A stretch of DNA of 64,000 nucleotides, from the NCBI RefSeq assembly GCF_004364645.1, contig NZ_SOAW01000001.1:124001-188000 (forward strand), given 5' to 3'. The first letter of the stretch is position 1; every line of letters starts with the position of its first letter. Of this stretch, positions 38,261 through 46,196 are shown in pieces. This DNA is from Naumannella halotolerans (GTDB taxonomy: Bacteria; Actinomycetota; Actinomycetes; Propionibacteriales; Propionibacteriaceae). The notes below the pieces were generated by a model, which searched no databases, was not told the DNA's origin, and saw nothing but the letters and a program-made list of their open reading frames with translations. The translations under genes were made by a program, and so were the position numbers.

Positions 38261-38557
38261 TCACGCCGAACCGGTGCGCAGCCTGACCTCGCGTTCCATC
38301 CGCTTCTCGTGGCGCTGCCGGCCCCTGATCGCCTCCTGCTCCCGGCTCTTCGGCGGGGCGTTCGTCACCAGCTGATCCAGCATCGTCCGGGTGGCGGCAG
38401 CGATCTCGTCGATCGCCTGCTCGAAGGCCGGGGTGTTCGCGCGCGACGGGCGGGTCGATCCGCTGACCTTCCGGACGAACTGCAGTGCGGCCTCACGCAC
38501 CTCGTCGTCGGTGGTCGGAGGCTCGAAATTGTGGAGACATCGAATGTTGCGGCACAT
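38261..38557 (-). CDS. DUF2277 family protein
   Basis: 98 residues. The N-terminus MCRNIRCLHNFEPPTTDDEVREAALQFVRKVSGSTRPS is the DUF2277 signature; the rest is helical with a basic C-terminus (RGRQRHEKRMEREVRLR). The conserved Cys-Arg-Asn start is a family trait; no function is known. TAGCAT (complement of 38564-38569) ends 6 nt from the ATG, suggesting a leaderless mRNA. It is divergent from the AIM24 gene, with about 100 nt between. Confidence 0.88.
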   Translation of the reverse strand: MCRNIRCLHNFEPPTTDDEVREAALQFVRKVSGSTRPSRANTPAFEQAIDEIAAATRTMLDQLVTNAPPKSREQEAIRGRQRHEKRMEREVRLRTGSA

Positions 38558-38660
38558 GGACCGATGCTAGGTCACCTGTCGGGCTGGGAGCAGTGGCGGG
38601 CACTGGGCAGTGACCTTCGGGTCGGCCATACTCGGAGGCCCCGACGAACCAGGAGATTCC

Positions 38661-39341
38661 ATGCGAAGCAGTTTGTTCGACGCCGCCAATTCCGAGCGGC
38701 AGACCGCCGAACGCTGGGCCCTTCAATCGGGGAAGATCCTGCGCTGTGCACTGACCCCGGATTCGCCGGAGATCATCTCCGCTGCCGGTGCGATGGTGGC
38801 CTATCAGGGGCAGATGGACTTCTCCTACCAGGGCAGCGGCGGCGGGATGCGGCTGCTGAAGAAGATGGCGACCGGCGAGGGTGCGAACATGATGCGCACC
38901 CGCGGTCACGGCGAGATCTTCTACGCCCGGCAGGCCCACGACGTCTTCCTGATCCAGCTCGAGGGTGAGGCGCTGACCCTCAACACCAGCAACGTCCTCG
39001 CCTTCGACGGCTCGATCAACTGGGACATCAAATCGCTCGGCGGGGCAGGCTTCATGGCGGGCGGGCTGTTCAATCTGCACCTGCAGGGACACGGCATGGT
39101 CGCGGTGACCTCCGATGGGCCGCCGATGCTGCTGGACTGCTCCCAGCAGCCGACCTGTGTCGACCCGCAGGCGGCGGTCTGCTGGTCGGCGAACCTGGCA
39201 CCGCAGATCAAGAACGACTTCAAGTTCGGGTCGCTGATCGGACGTGGTTCGGGAGAATCGTTCCAGCTCGCCTTCCACGGCCCGGGCTTCGTCGTGGTCC
39301 AGCCCTCGGAGGGCGTACCGGTGGTCCGTGCCGGTAGCTGA
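38661..39341 (+). CDS. AIM24 family protein
   Basis: 226 residues, mostly beta, of the AIM24/TRAP-like fold. Motifs include AGAMVAYQGQMDFSYQG, HGEIFYARQAHDVFLIQLEGEALTLNTSNVLAFD and a final FQLAFHGPGFVVVQPSEG. Bacterial members are of unknown role; the yeast namesake affects mitochondrial inner-membrane organisation. CCAGGAGATTCC precedes the ATG. Single gene, about 115 nt before a DedA-like gene. No signal peptide or membrane helix. Confidence 0.85.
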   Translation: MRSSLFDAANSERQTAERWALQSGKILRCALTPDSPEIISAAGAMVAYQGQMDFSYQGSGGGMRLLKKMATGEGANMMRTRGHGEIFYARQAHDVFLIQLEGEALTLNTSNVLAFDGSINWDIKSLGGAGFMAGGLFNLHLQGHGMVAVTSDGPPMLLDCSQQPTCVDPQAAVCWSANLAPQIKNDFKFGSLIGRGSGESFQLAFHGPGFVVVQPSEGVPVVRAGS

Positions 39342-39366
39342 CACCCCGGGCGAAACGCACGCGACA

Positions 39367-39378
39367 TGACAGATGTCA
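39367..39378. promoter_or_regulatory. Short palindrome upstream of the DedA-like gene
   Basis: TGACAGATGTCA, 5-bp arms with a GA centre, inside ACATGACAGATGTCACC, about 80 nt before the DedA-like start. TGACA-n-TGTCA elements are seen as response-regulator sites in other bacteria; the regulator here is unknown. Confidence 0.35.
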
Positions 39379-39458
39379 CCACGGCGGCGTTGAGCGCTCA
39401 TGGCAGTCGATGAATCGTGCAGCCCCACGGACCCCGGGGACCAACCAGAGTGAGGGGT

Positions 39459-40193
39459 ATGAGCAGCCACACCGAGCAGATTGACGATCGTCGGCAGACC
39501 GGAAAGACCGTGGCCGGGCAGTCGAGGGGCAGCGGCGCCGCGGCATGGGACGCGGTGAAACCGTGGCAGGGCAAGGCCGAGCCGATGGATCGGTTCCTGC
39601 TGCTGGCCCCCCTTGTCGCGGTTGGTCTGATGCTTCTCACCAAACCGCTGCAGCCGTTCTGGTTGGCCAGTGAGCCGCTGCTGCTCGCCGCCGTGACCGG
39701 ATCCAACCTGTCGGTCGGAGCCGCAGCGGCATTCGCTGCGGTGAACGGCACCAGTCTGCTGCCGGTGATCGCTGTGGGGGTCTTCGGTTCGCTGAAGTTC
39801 CATTGGCTGTTCTGGCTGGCCGGCCGTCGCTGGGGCGATCGGCTGGTGGCGCTGCTGGTGCCCACCGAGTCCGGTCAGCGCAAGGCCGCGGGGCTGCGCG
39901 GACGTACCCGCCTGACCGCGGTCGGGGTCCTGATCGGGGAGTGGCCCGGTGTGCCCACCGTGCTGGTCCACGTAATCGCCGGATGGCAGCAGATGTCGTT
40001 CCTCCGCTGGTGCGCTCTTGCCGTGATCGGGGCCGCGGCCTGGGTCGGCCTGGTCGCCGGACTGGGCTACGGGATCGGCCAACCCGCGGTCGATCTGGTG
40101 CTGATGATCGACAGGTACGCCACCTGGGTCAGCCTGGGAATCCTCGTGCTGATGCTGTTCACCGCCTCCCGGCAGGCTCGCCGTACCCGCTGA
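39459..40193 (+). CDS. DedA/VTT-like membrane protein
   Basis: 244 residues. A polar N-terminus of about 45 residues is followed by four to five hydrophobic segments. The region VIAVGVFGSLKFHWLFWLAGRRWGDRLVALL resembles the DedA GR-containing signature of SNARE-associated (VTT) proteins, which act in lipid scrambling and membrane homeostasis. GVLIGEWPGVPTVLVHVIAGWQQMSFLRW is the second re-entrant region, with Glu/Pro. The ATG after GTGAGGGGT is used rather than the longer frame. Assignment is by pattern and is moderate. Confidence 0.6.
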   Translation: MSSHTEQIDDRRQTGKTVAGQSRGSGAAAWDAVKPWQGKAEPMDRFLLLAPLVAVGLMLLTKPLQPFWLASEPLLLAAVTGSNLSVGAAAAFAAVNGTSLLPVIAVGVFGSLKFHWLFWLAGRRWGDRLVALLVPTESGQRKAAGLRGRTRLTAVGVLIGEWPGVPTVLVHVIAGWQQMSFLRWCALAVIGAAAWVGLVAGLGYGIGQPAVDLVLMIDRYATWVSLGILVLMLFTASRQARRTR

Positions 40194-40340
40194 GCCAGCT
40201 CCGGAGGACGAAACGCCGGACAGGCAGAATCGCACCGAACCACAGCAGTATCCCGACTAGGCTGAACCGAGCGGCTCCCCGAACGGGTCGACGTCAACGT
40301 GCCCCGTTGGCAGCCAGCGAGGACAGCGAGGTTTGGAACA

Positions 40341-41405
40341 GTGATCGAATTCGACGGTGTCTCCAAGCAGTACCCCGGCGGGACCACGGCGGTGTCCGAT
40401 CTGGATCTGACCATCCCCAGCGGGAAGATCACCGTCTTCGTCGGACCCTCGGGATGTGGCAAGACCACCTCCCTGCGGATGATCAACCGGATGGTGGACC
40501 CGACCACCGGAACTGTCAGCATCGACGGTGATGACGTGGCCCGGCGACCGGCCGCCCAACTGCGACGCACCATCGGCTACGTGATCCAGAGCGGGGGACT
40601 GTTCCCGCACCGGACGGTGGTGGACAATGTGGCGACCGTGCCGGTGCTGGACGGTGTCGGCAAGCGACAGGCCCGCGATCGCGCACGCGAACTGCTGGAG
40701 GTCGTCGGGCTGGATGCCTCGCTGGGTGATCGGTACCCGGTGCAGTTGTCCGGCGGGCAGCAGCAGCGGGTCGGGGTTGCCCGGGCGCTGGCCGCCGATC
40801 CGCCGATCATGTTGATGGATGAGCCGTTCTCCGCCGTGGATCCGGTGGTACGCGAGGATCTGCAGAACGAACTCCTGCGGTTGCAGGCCGAGCTGGGCAA
40901 GACCATCGTGATGGTCACCCACGATATCGACGAAGCGATCAAGCTCGGTGACCTGGTGGCGGTCTTCGCCTCCGGCGGGAAGCTGGCGCAGTTCTCGCCG
41001 CCCGCCGAACTGCTGGCCGACCCCGCCGACGATTTCGTCGCCGGGTTGGTGGGCCGCGACCGCGGTTATCGCGGGCTGTCCTTCCTGAGCGCCGATGATC
41101 TTGAACTGCAGTCCATCGATTCGAGCGTCGACGGCGCGAAGTTGATCACCGACGCAGGCAGGCCGGTCGGCTGGCAGGACGGTGCTGGGCTGAATCCCGA
41201 TGTCGGTACCTACACCGAGGGGGCCACCTTGCGGACGGTCGTCGACCAGATCCTGTTGTCGGCGGTCGGTGCCGCGGTGCGGGTCGACGGTGACGGACGT
41301 GCGGTGGGCCTGGCCCTGCAGTCCGAGGTGATCGCCCAGGCCCAGGAGCGGGAACCGCGCGATCGCATTCCCGGCGAGCCGGTGGCCCCGGAGAACGGGG
41401 TCTGA
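40341..41405 (+). CDS. Osmoprotectant (glycine betaine/choline type) ABC transporter ATPase
   Basis: 354 residues. The ATPase domain has Walker A GPSGCGKT (35-42), then SLRMINRMVDPTTG typical of OpuCA/ProV, signature LSGGQQQRVGVARALAADP and Walker B IMLMDEPFSAVDPVVR. The remaining 110 residues after about 240 are a degenerate CBS-like regulatory tail. The GTG start follows GAGGTTTGGAACA. TAGGCT at 40258-40263 is a probable -10, giving a leader of about 70 nt. It heads a four-gene OpuC-type operon (ATPase, permease, permease, binding protein). It would import compatible solutes under osmotic stress. Confidence 0.9.
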   Translation: MIEFDGVSKQYPGGTTAVSDLDLTIPSGKITVFVGPSGCGKTTSLRMINRMVDPTTGTVSIDGDDVARRPAAQLRRTIGYVIQSGGLFPHRTVVDNVATVPVLDGVGKRQARDRARELLEVVGLDASLGDRYPVQLSGGQQQRVGVARALAADPPIMLMDEPFSAVDPVVREDLQNELLRLQAELGKTIVMVTHDIDEAIKLGDLVAVFASGGKLAQFSPPAELLADPADDFVAGLVGRDRGYRGLSFLSADDLELQSIDSSVDGAKLITDAGRPVGWQDGAGLNPDVGTYTEGATLRTVVDQILLSAVGAAVRVDGDGRAVGLALQSEVIAQAQEREPRDRIPGEPVAPENGV

Positions 41406-41408
41406 CCG

Positions 41409-42077
41409 ATGGGCTTCTTCGCTGATGTGATCAGGTACCTGCAGATCAACGGTGAGACCGTGCTGCAGGCCTTGCTCGAACACATCTGGCTGGCACTGCT
41501 TCCGGTGCTGATCGCTTTCGTGCTGGCGGTGCCGATCGGCTGGCTGGTGGTACGGGTGAAACCGCTCAGCCAGATCATCCTGGCCGGTAGCAGCGTGATG
41601 TACACCATCCCCTCCCTGGCGCTGCTGCTGCTTCTTCCCGGGATCATCGGGACCAGCGTCCTGGACACGATCAACGTGGTCATCGCACTCACGCTCTACA
41701 GCGTCGCGCTGTTGGTACGTACCTCCGCCGACGCGCTCGGATCCATCGACGACGCTGCGGTGCAGGCGGCGGTGTCGATGGGGTACGGGCCGGTGCGTCG
41801 CTGGTTCACCATCGATCTGCCGCTGGCGATGCCGGTGCTCCTGACCGGACTGCGGGTGGCCACGGTCGCCAATGTCAGCATGGTCAGCGTCGCCGCCCTG
41901 ATCGGCATCGGCGGACTCGGACAGTTGTTCACCCGCGGTTTCCAACTCGGCTTCTATGCACCACCGATCGTGATCGGGTTGGTGTTGTCGGTGCTGCTGG
42001 CCGTAGTGGCCGACCTCGCGATCGTCGCCGTCCAACGGTTGGCCACCCCCTGGACGAGAGCGGGGAAGACCGCATGA
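41409..42077 (+). CDS. Osmoprotectant ABC transporter permease 1
   Basis: 222-residue membrane protein with about six hydrophobic segments, of the OpuCB/OpuCD type. It contains SSVMYTIPSLALLLLLPGIIGTSVLDTINVVIALTLYSVALLVRTSADALGSID, with the EAA-like coupling loop AAVSMGYGPVRRWFTIDLPLAMPVLLTGLRVATV. It starts 3 nt after the ATPase stop and overlaps the second permease by 4 nt (ATGA). OpuC-type importers use two such small permeases as a heterodimer. Confidence 0.92.
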   Translation: MGFFADVIRYLQINGETVLQALLEHIWLALLPVLIAFVLAVPIGWLVVRVKPLSQIILAGSSVMYTIPSLALLLLLPGIIGTSVLDTINVVIALTLYSVALLVRTSADALGSIDDAAVQAAVSMGYGPVRRWFTIDLPLAMPVLLTGLRVATVANVSMVSVAALIGIGGLGQLFTRGFQLGFYAPPIVIGLVLSVLLAVVADLAIVAVQRLATPWTRAGKTA

Positions 42078-42763
42078 GCCTCGACTACCTGCTGAACCCC
42101 GAGAACTGGTCGCTGGCCAATTCGGCCGGGTTTCCGCAACGCATCCTGGAACACCTGGCCTACACCGGGCTGGCCCTGGCGCTCGCCTTCGCCATCGCCT
42201 TCCCGCTCGGTCTCTGGATCGGTCACACCGGTCGAGGTGCGTTCCTCGCGATCAACATCGGCAATGCCGGCCGGGCGCTGCCGACCCTGGGAGTGCTGAT
42301 GCTGGCGCTGGCCCTGGTCGGCATCGGGCTGCTGCCGGTGACGATCGCCCTGGTGGTGCTGGCGATCCCGCCGATCCTGGCCAGTACCTATGCCGGTATC
42401 CGCGCGGTGCCGCCGACGGTGGTCGATGCCGCCAGAGGGATCGGGATGACCGAACCACAGATCGCCTTGCGTACCGAACTTCCGATCGCTGCGCCGATCG
42501 TGATCGGCGGCGTCCGCAATGCCGCACTGCAGGTGATCTCGACCGCCACCATCGCCGCCTACGTCGGTCTCGGCGGTCTCGGTCGCTTCCTCTTCGACGG
42601 TCTGGCCCTGCGCGACTACTCGCGGGTGGTGGCAGGTGCCGTGGTCCTGGCCGTGCTCGCGGTGGTGATCGACCTGCTGTTGGCCGGCGCCCAGCGCATT
42701 CTGGTTTCTCCCGGCGTCACCGGGAGACAGGCCCGGCGGGTCACCGTGGGGTCCAAGTCCTGA
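42074..42763 (+). CDS. Osmoprotectant ABC transporter permease 2
   Basis: 229-residue paralogue of the preceding permease. It has about six membrane segments and the coupling loop AARGIGMTEPQIALRTELPIAAPIVIGGVRNAALQVISTATIAAYVG. NIGNAGRALPTLGVLMLALALVGIG is the family region before it. It overlaps the first permease by ATGA. A new TAGGCT element (42785-42790) follows, so the binding-protein gene may also have its own promoter. Confidence 0.92.
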   Translation: MSLDYLLNPENWSLANSAGFPQRILEHLAYTGLALALAFAIAFPLGLWIGHTGRGAFLAINIGNAGRALPTLGVLMLALALVGIGLLPVTIALVVLAIPPILASTYAGIRAVPPTVVDAARGIGMTEPQIALRTELPIAAPIVIGGVRNAALQVISTATIAAYVGLGGLGRFLFDGLALRDYSRVVAGAVVLAVLAVVIDLLLAGAQRILVSPGVTGRQARRVTVGSKS

Positions 42764-42831
42764 GTCCCGTCGGACAGGGCCAGTAGGCTCCCCGGCAGGG
42801 CTTCGGCCAAGCAACGATCAGGAGAATCAGC

Positions 42832-43764
42832 ATGAATCGAGCACGAACGATCCTCGTAGGCGCCGGTGCCGCCCTCAGCGCACTGGTGCTGGTCGGTTGC
42901 GGCGGCGGCTCGGACCCGCTGGCCGGTGACTCCGGCGGCGGCAGCGACTCGAGTTCGACCATCACCATCGGCTCGGCCAACTTTCCCGAGAGCGAGCTGT
43001 TGATGCAGATGTATGCCCAGGCGCTGGAGGCCAAGGGTGTGCAGGTGGAGACCCAACCGAACATCGGTGCCCGGGAGATCTACATGGAGGCCTTCAACGA
43101 CGGCAGCATCAATCTGCTGCCCGAGTACAACGGGGCACTGCTCGCCTACCTCTCACCCGATGGGGTGAGTGAGGACGTCAGCACCCCCGAGGAGGTCTAC
43201 GACGCCCTGCAGGAGGTGCTGCCGGAAGGAGCGCAGACCCTGGAGCAGTCCGCGGCCGAGGACAAGGACACGTTGACCGTCACCCAGGAGACCGCGGCCG
43301 AGTACAACCTGCAGAGCCTGGCTGACCTGGCACCGGTGGCCGGTGAGATGTCGGTCGGTGCCGGGCCGGAGTTCCAGGAGCGTTTCCAGGGCTCGATCGG
43401 TCTGCAGGAGGTCTACGGCGTCACCTTCGGCGAGTTCAAGCCGCTGGATGCCGGTGGTCCGCTGACGATCGCCGCCCTGCAGGACGGTGACGTCGACGTG
43501 GCCAATGTCTTCTCCACCGACTCGGCGATTCCCAGCAACGGCTGGGTGACGCTGGAGGATCCGGAGAACCTCTTCCTGGCCCAGAACGTCGTACCGCTGA
43601 TCAAGTCCGAACAGGCGACCCCGGAGGTGGTCGAGGCACTGAACGGTGTCTCCGCGGCGCTCACCACGCAGAACCTGACCGATGCCCTGGCGCAGGTGCA
43701 GGTGGACAAGGCCGATCCGGTGGTCGTGGCCGGAGACTTCCTCACCGAGCACGGTCTGAAGTGA
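42832..43764 (+). CDS. Osmoprotectant ABC transporter substrate-binding lipoprotein
   Basis: 310 residues of the OpuAC/OsmF binding-protein family. The signal ends with lipobox LVGC (Cys at about 23), followed by a Gly/Ser/Asp linker. The mature part has ITIGSANFPESELLMQMYAQALEAKG, YMEAFNDGSINLLPEYNGALLAYL and IAALQDGDVDVANVFSTDSAI, all family regions that build the quaternary-amine binding site. CAGGAGAATCAGC precedes the ATG. Ligand (glycine betaine, choline or similar) is inferred. A terminator follows. Confidence 0.9.
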   Translation: MNRARTILVGAGAALSALVLVGCGGGSDPLAGDSGGGSDSSSTITIGSANFPESELLMQMYAQALEAKGVQVETQPNIGAREIYMEAFNDGSINLLPEYNGALLAYLSPDGVSEDVSTPEEVYDALQEVLPEGAQTLEQSAAEDKDTLTVTQETAAEYNLQSLADLAPVAGEMSVGAGPEFQERFQGSIGLQEVYGVTFGEFKPLDAGGPLTIAALQDGDVDVANVFSTDSAIPSNGWVTLEDPENLFLAQNVVPLIKSEQATPEVVEALNGVSAALTTQNLTDALAQVQVDKADPVVVAGDFLTEHGLK

Positions 43765-43805
43765 TCGACTTCGGCTGAGGTCTCGATCACCTGCGAGAAC
43801 GCGAT

Positions 43806-43836
43806 CGTGCCGTCCGGTCACAGACCGGACGGCACG
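43806..43836. terminator. Bidirectional terminator between the osmoprotectant operon and DHA2 gene
   Basis: A perfect 13-bp stem, CGTGCCGTCCGGT (43806-43818) with ACCGGACGGCACG (43824-43836), loop CACAG, eight nt from the convergent exporter stop. Confidence 0.85.
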
Positions 43837-43843
43837 AGTCGTC

Positions 43844-45370
43844 TCAGCGGCCGGTACGCAGACCGCGCCAGGCGATCACGGCAGCGGTGAACATCAGGCC
43901 CGCAGCGAGCAGGCAGGTGATCGCCACCCCGGACTCGAATGCCGCCCGGGCCGAATCGGCCAGGAACGCCGCCTGCTGGCCGGCAAGTCCGGTCGCCTCG
44001 TCCAAGGCGCCACCGAGGGATCCGGTGGCCGCTGCCTCGGCTTCCGGCGACATCCCGGCAGGCAACAGCAGGTGCGCCCGATAGGCGACCGTGATCACGC
44101 TGCCGAGGACTGCCGTACCGAGCACCGCACCGACCTCGTAGGCGGTTTCGGACACGGCCGAGGCCGCTCCGGCCCGATCCCGGGGTGCGGAGCCGATGAT
44201 CAGGTCGTTCGACAGTGTCTCCGCGCCACCGATACCGGCACCGAGCATGGCGAAGGCGAGCATCAGCGTCACGGCCGTGACGCCCTGGCCGGACAACCCC
44301 ACCAGGAGGAAGGCTGCGACCGAGACCAGCAGTGCTCCGGTGACGGTGGTCCGGACCGGCAACCGGCGGGCGATGCCGACAGCGAGGAAGCCGCCGACCA
44401 TGGCCGTCACCGAGCCCGGCAGCAGCACCAGAGCAGCCGACAGTGCGCTGAGCCCGAGCACCAACTGCAGATGCTGCGAGACCAGGAACAGGAATCCTGC
44501 CATCGCCATCATGCTGACCAGGTTGATCAGCACCGAGTAGCGGAAGTCGGCGATGCCGAACAGCGACAGTTCGAGCATCGGCTGGCTGCCGCGATCGCTC
44601 AGCGCCCGTTGACGGGAGATGAAGGCCGCGCCGAAGGCCAGGCCGAGGACGGCCAGCACCAGCGGTTGGACACCGAATCCGTACACCGCGAGTTCCTTGA
44701 TCGCGAGTACCAACGGGCCCATGGCCAGAATCGACAGGCCGACACTGAGCAGGTCCACCCGGCCCGGTGTGGGGTTGCTCGATTCTGGGATCAGCACTGG
44801 GGCCAGGATCAGCAACGGGATCAGTACCGGGACCGAGATCCAGAAGACCGAACCCCAGTCGAAGGCGGTCAGCAACAGGCCACCGATCAGCGGGCCGAGA
44901 GCCGCGCCGGCGCTGAAACCGGCGGTCCAGACCGCGATCGCCAACCGCCGCTGGCTGTCGACGCTGAACAGCGAGCGGGTCAGCGCCAGGGTCGACGGCA
45001 TCAGCATGGACCCGAACAGCGCCATCGCGGCGCGACCGGCGATCAGCCACTCGGCCGAGGGGGCGAAAGCAGTGGCAGCCGAGATCGCGGCGAATCCGGT
45101 GGCGCCGATCAGCAGCAGCCGACGGCGCCCGATCCGGTCACCGAGATTGCCCATCACCAGCAGCAGGGCCGCCAGGACGAGCGGGTAGGCGTCCACCATC
45201 CACAGTTGTTGGGTCGCTGTCGGGTGCAGATCGGCGGCAATGGCCGGCAGCGCCAGGCCGAGCACCGTGTTGTCCATCGACACCAGGAGCACCGGCAGCA
45301 TCAGTACCGCCAGGGCAAGCCACTCCCGTGCGCCGGCACGCGCGGTGGCTGGTGCCAGTTGCTGAGTCAT
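43844..45370 (-). CDS. MFS drug transporter, DHA2 family (14 TM)
   Basis: 508 residues with about 14 membrane helices. Typical DHA2 landmarks: MLPVLLVSMDNTVLGLALPAIAADL in TM1, WMVDAYPLVLAALLLVMGNLGDRIGRRRLLLIG with motif A, GRAAMALFGSMLMPSTLALTRSLF (motif B region) and motif C AVWTAGFSAGAALGPLIGGLLL. The N-terminal part is related to QacA/LfrA-type exporters of cationic drugs. The ATG at 45370 has GAAGGAGAGAGAC immediately upstream; the longer frame would run through the operator. Divergent from the TetR gene, with the palindrome at 45397-45416 covering the promoter. Confidence 0.9.
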   Translation of the reverse strand: MTQQLAPATARAGAREWLALAVLMLPVLLVSMDNTVLGLALPAIAADLHPTATQQLWMVDAYPLVLAALLLVMGNLGDRIGRRRLLLIGATGFAAISAATAFAPSAEWLIAGRAAMALFGSMLMPSTLALTRSLFSVDSQRRLAIAVWTAGFSAGAALGPLIGGLLLTAFDWGSVFWISVPVLIPLLILAPVLIPESSNPTPGRVDLLSVGLSILAMGPLVLAIKELAVYGFGVQPLVLAVLGLAFGAAFISRQRALSDRGSQPMLELSLFGIADFRYSVLINLVSMMAMAGFLFLVSQHLQLVLGLSALSAALVLLPGSVTAMVGGFLAVGIARRLPVRTTVTGALLVSVAAFLLVGLSGQGVTAVTLMLAFAMLGAGIGGAETLSNDLIIGSAPRDRAGAASAVSETAYEVGAVLGTAVLGSVITVAYRAHLLLPAGMSPEAEAAATGSLGGALDEATGLAGQQAAFLADSARAAFESGVAITCLLAAGLMFTAAVIAWRGLRTGR

Positions 45371-45396
45371 GTCTCTCTCCTTCTCCGCCGAGTAAC

Positions 45397-45416
45397 TGTA
45401 CCGTCTGGACGGTACA
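45397..45416. promoter_or_regulatory. Perfect 20-bp TetR-type operator
   Basis: TGTACCGTC-TG-GACGGTACA, 9-bp arms with a 2-nt centre, in the 110-bp region between the divergent exporter and TetR genes, 27 nt from the exporter ATG. Size and symmetry fit a TetR dimer site controlling both genes. Confidence 0.85.
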
Positions 45417-45480
45417 CAAAACAATCGGGAACGCGCGCTTGTTCCCGCCGGCTTCGAACTCCTTCGGTACTGTGCGGACC

Positions 45481-46017
45481 ATGGCGCGACCACCGGCAGC
45501 ACGGGACAAGGTCCTGCAGGCCTTCGCCGAGCTGGTGGCCGCCGAGGGTGAGCAGGTGGCGACCCTGGATGCCGTCGCCGAACGCGCCGGGGTTTCCAAG
45601 GGAGGACTGCTCTACCACTTCGGATCCCGGGAGGCCCTGCTGGACGGTTTGCTGGAGAAACTGCTGGCCTACGGTGAGGAGGATCTGCAGCAGATGGCGG
45701 CCGATCCCGACGGCCCCGTCACCTACTACCTGCGTACCTCGGCCAGGTCACCCGGTGGGTTCAACGACTTCTACCTCGCCGCCTCGCGGATCAGTGGCCC
45801 GAACGCCGAGCGGGCGCGCGGTGCGCTGATGCAGCTGGAGCGGGGTTGGTACGACGCCCTGCTGGAGGCCACCGGTGATCCCGCGGTGGCGACCACGCTG
45901 CTGCTGCTGGGCGACGGGCTCTACCTGAAGGCCCTCCGGGGTCAGCAGGACCTGGCGGTGGAGAACTGGAAACAGATCGAACCCCTGATCACCCAGTGGG
46001 TGGGCGAGCGCGACTGA
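45481..46017 (+). CDS. TetR family transcriptional regulator of the DHA2 exporter
   Basis: 178 residues. The N-terminal HTH (about 8-52) reads DKVLQAFAELVAAEGEQVATLDAVAERAGVSKGGLLYHFGSREALLDGLLEKL, a textbook TetR DNA-binding domain. The remaining helical domain would bind inducer. It is transcribed away from the exporter gene across the shared palindrome, so local repression relieved by exporter substrates is the likely circuit. The start ATG is taken where homology begins; upstream in-frame sequence covers the operator. Tandem hairpin repeats lie directly downstream. Confidence 0.9.
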   Translation: MARPPAARDKVLQAFAELVAAEGEQVATLDAVAERAGVSKGGLLYHFGSREALLDGLLEKLLAYGEEDLQQMAADPDGPVTYYLRTSARSPGGFNDFYLAASRISGPNAERARGALMQLERGWYDALLEATGDPAVATTLLLLGDGLYLKALRGQQDLAVENWKQIEPLITQWVGERD

Positions 46018-46029
46018 GGCGCCCGCTGT

Positions 46030-46190
46030 CATCCATTCCGCAGGAAATGCGCCCAACGGGGGCGGATGGATGCGTGTCCTGCGGAACGGATGAAGACCGC
46101 GGTTCGGGGTCGTCCGGTTCCCTCAGACATCTGTTCCGCAGGAAATGCACCCAACAGGGGCGGATGGGTGCGTGTCCTGCGGAACGGATG
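46030..46190. repeat. Two tandem 63-bp hairpin repeats
   Basis: Copy 1 (46030-46092) and copy 2 (46128-46190) are each exactly 63 nt, differ at only a few positions and repeat with a 98-bp period. Each copy is itself an inverted repeat: a CATCC-n-TTCCGCAGGA arm pairs with TCCTGCGGAACGGATG, enclosing an inner GCGCCCAACGGGGGCGG-type segment. They fill the gap between the convergent TetR and amidase genes and could act as terminators, but the near-identity of two copies suggests a mobile or dispersed element (REP-like). Confidence 0.8.
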
Positions 46191-46196
46191 GAGACA

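Noticed and set aside
46030-46190. Tandem repeats as a CRISPR array
   Set aside because: Only two copies, 63 nt each with a single 35-nt gap and internal dyad symmetry; no cas genes nearby.
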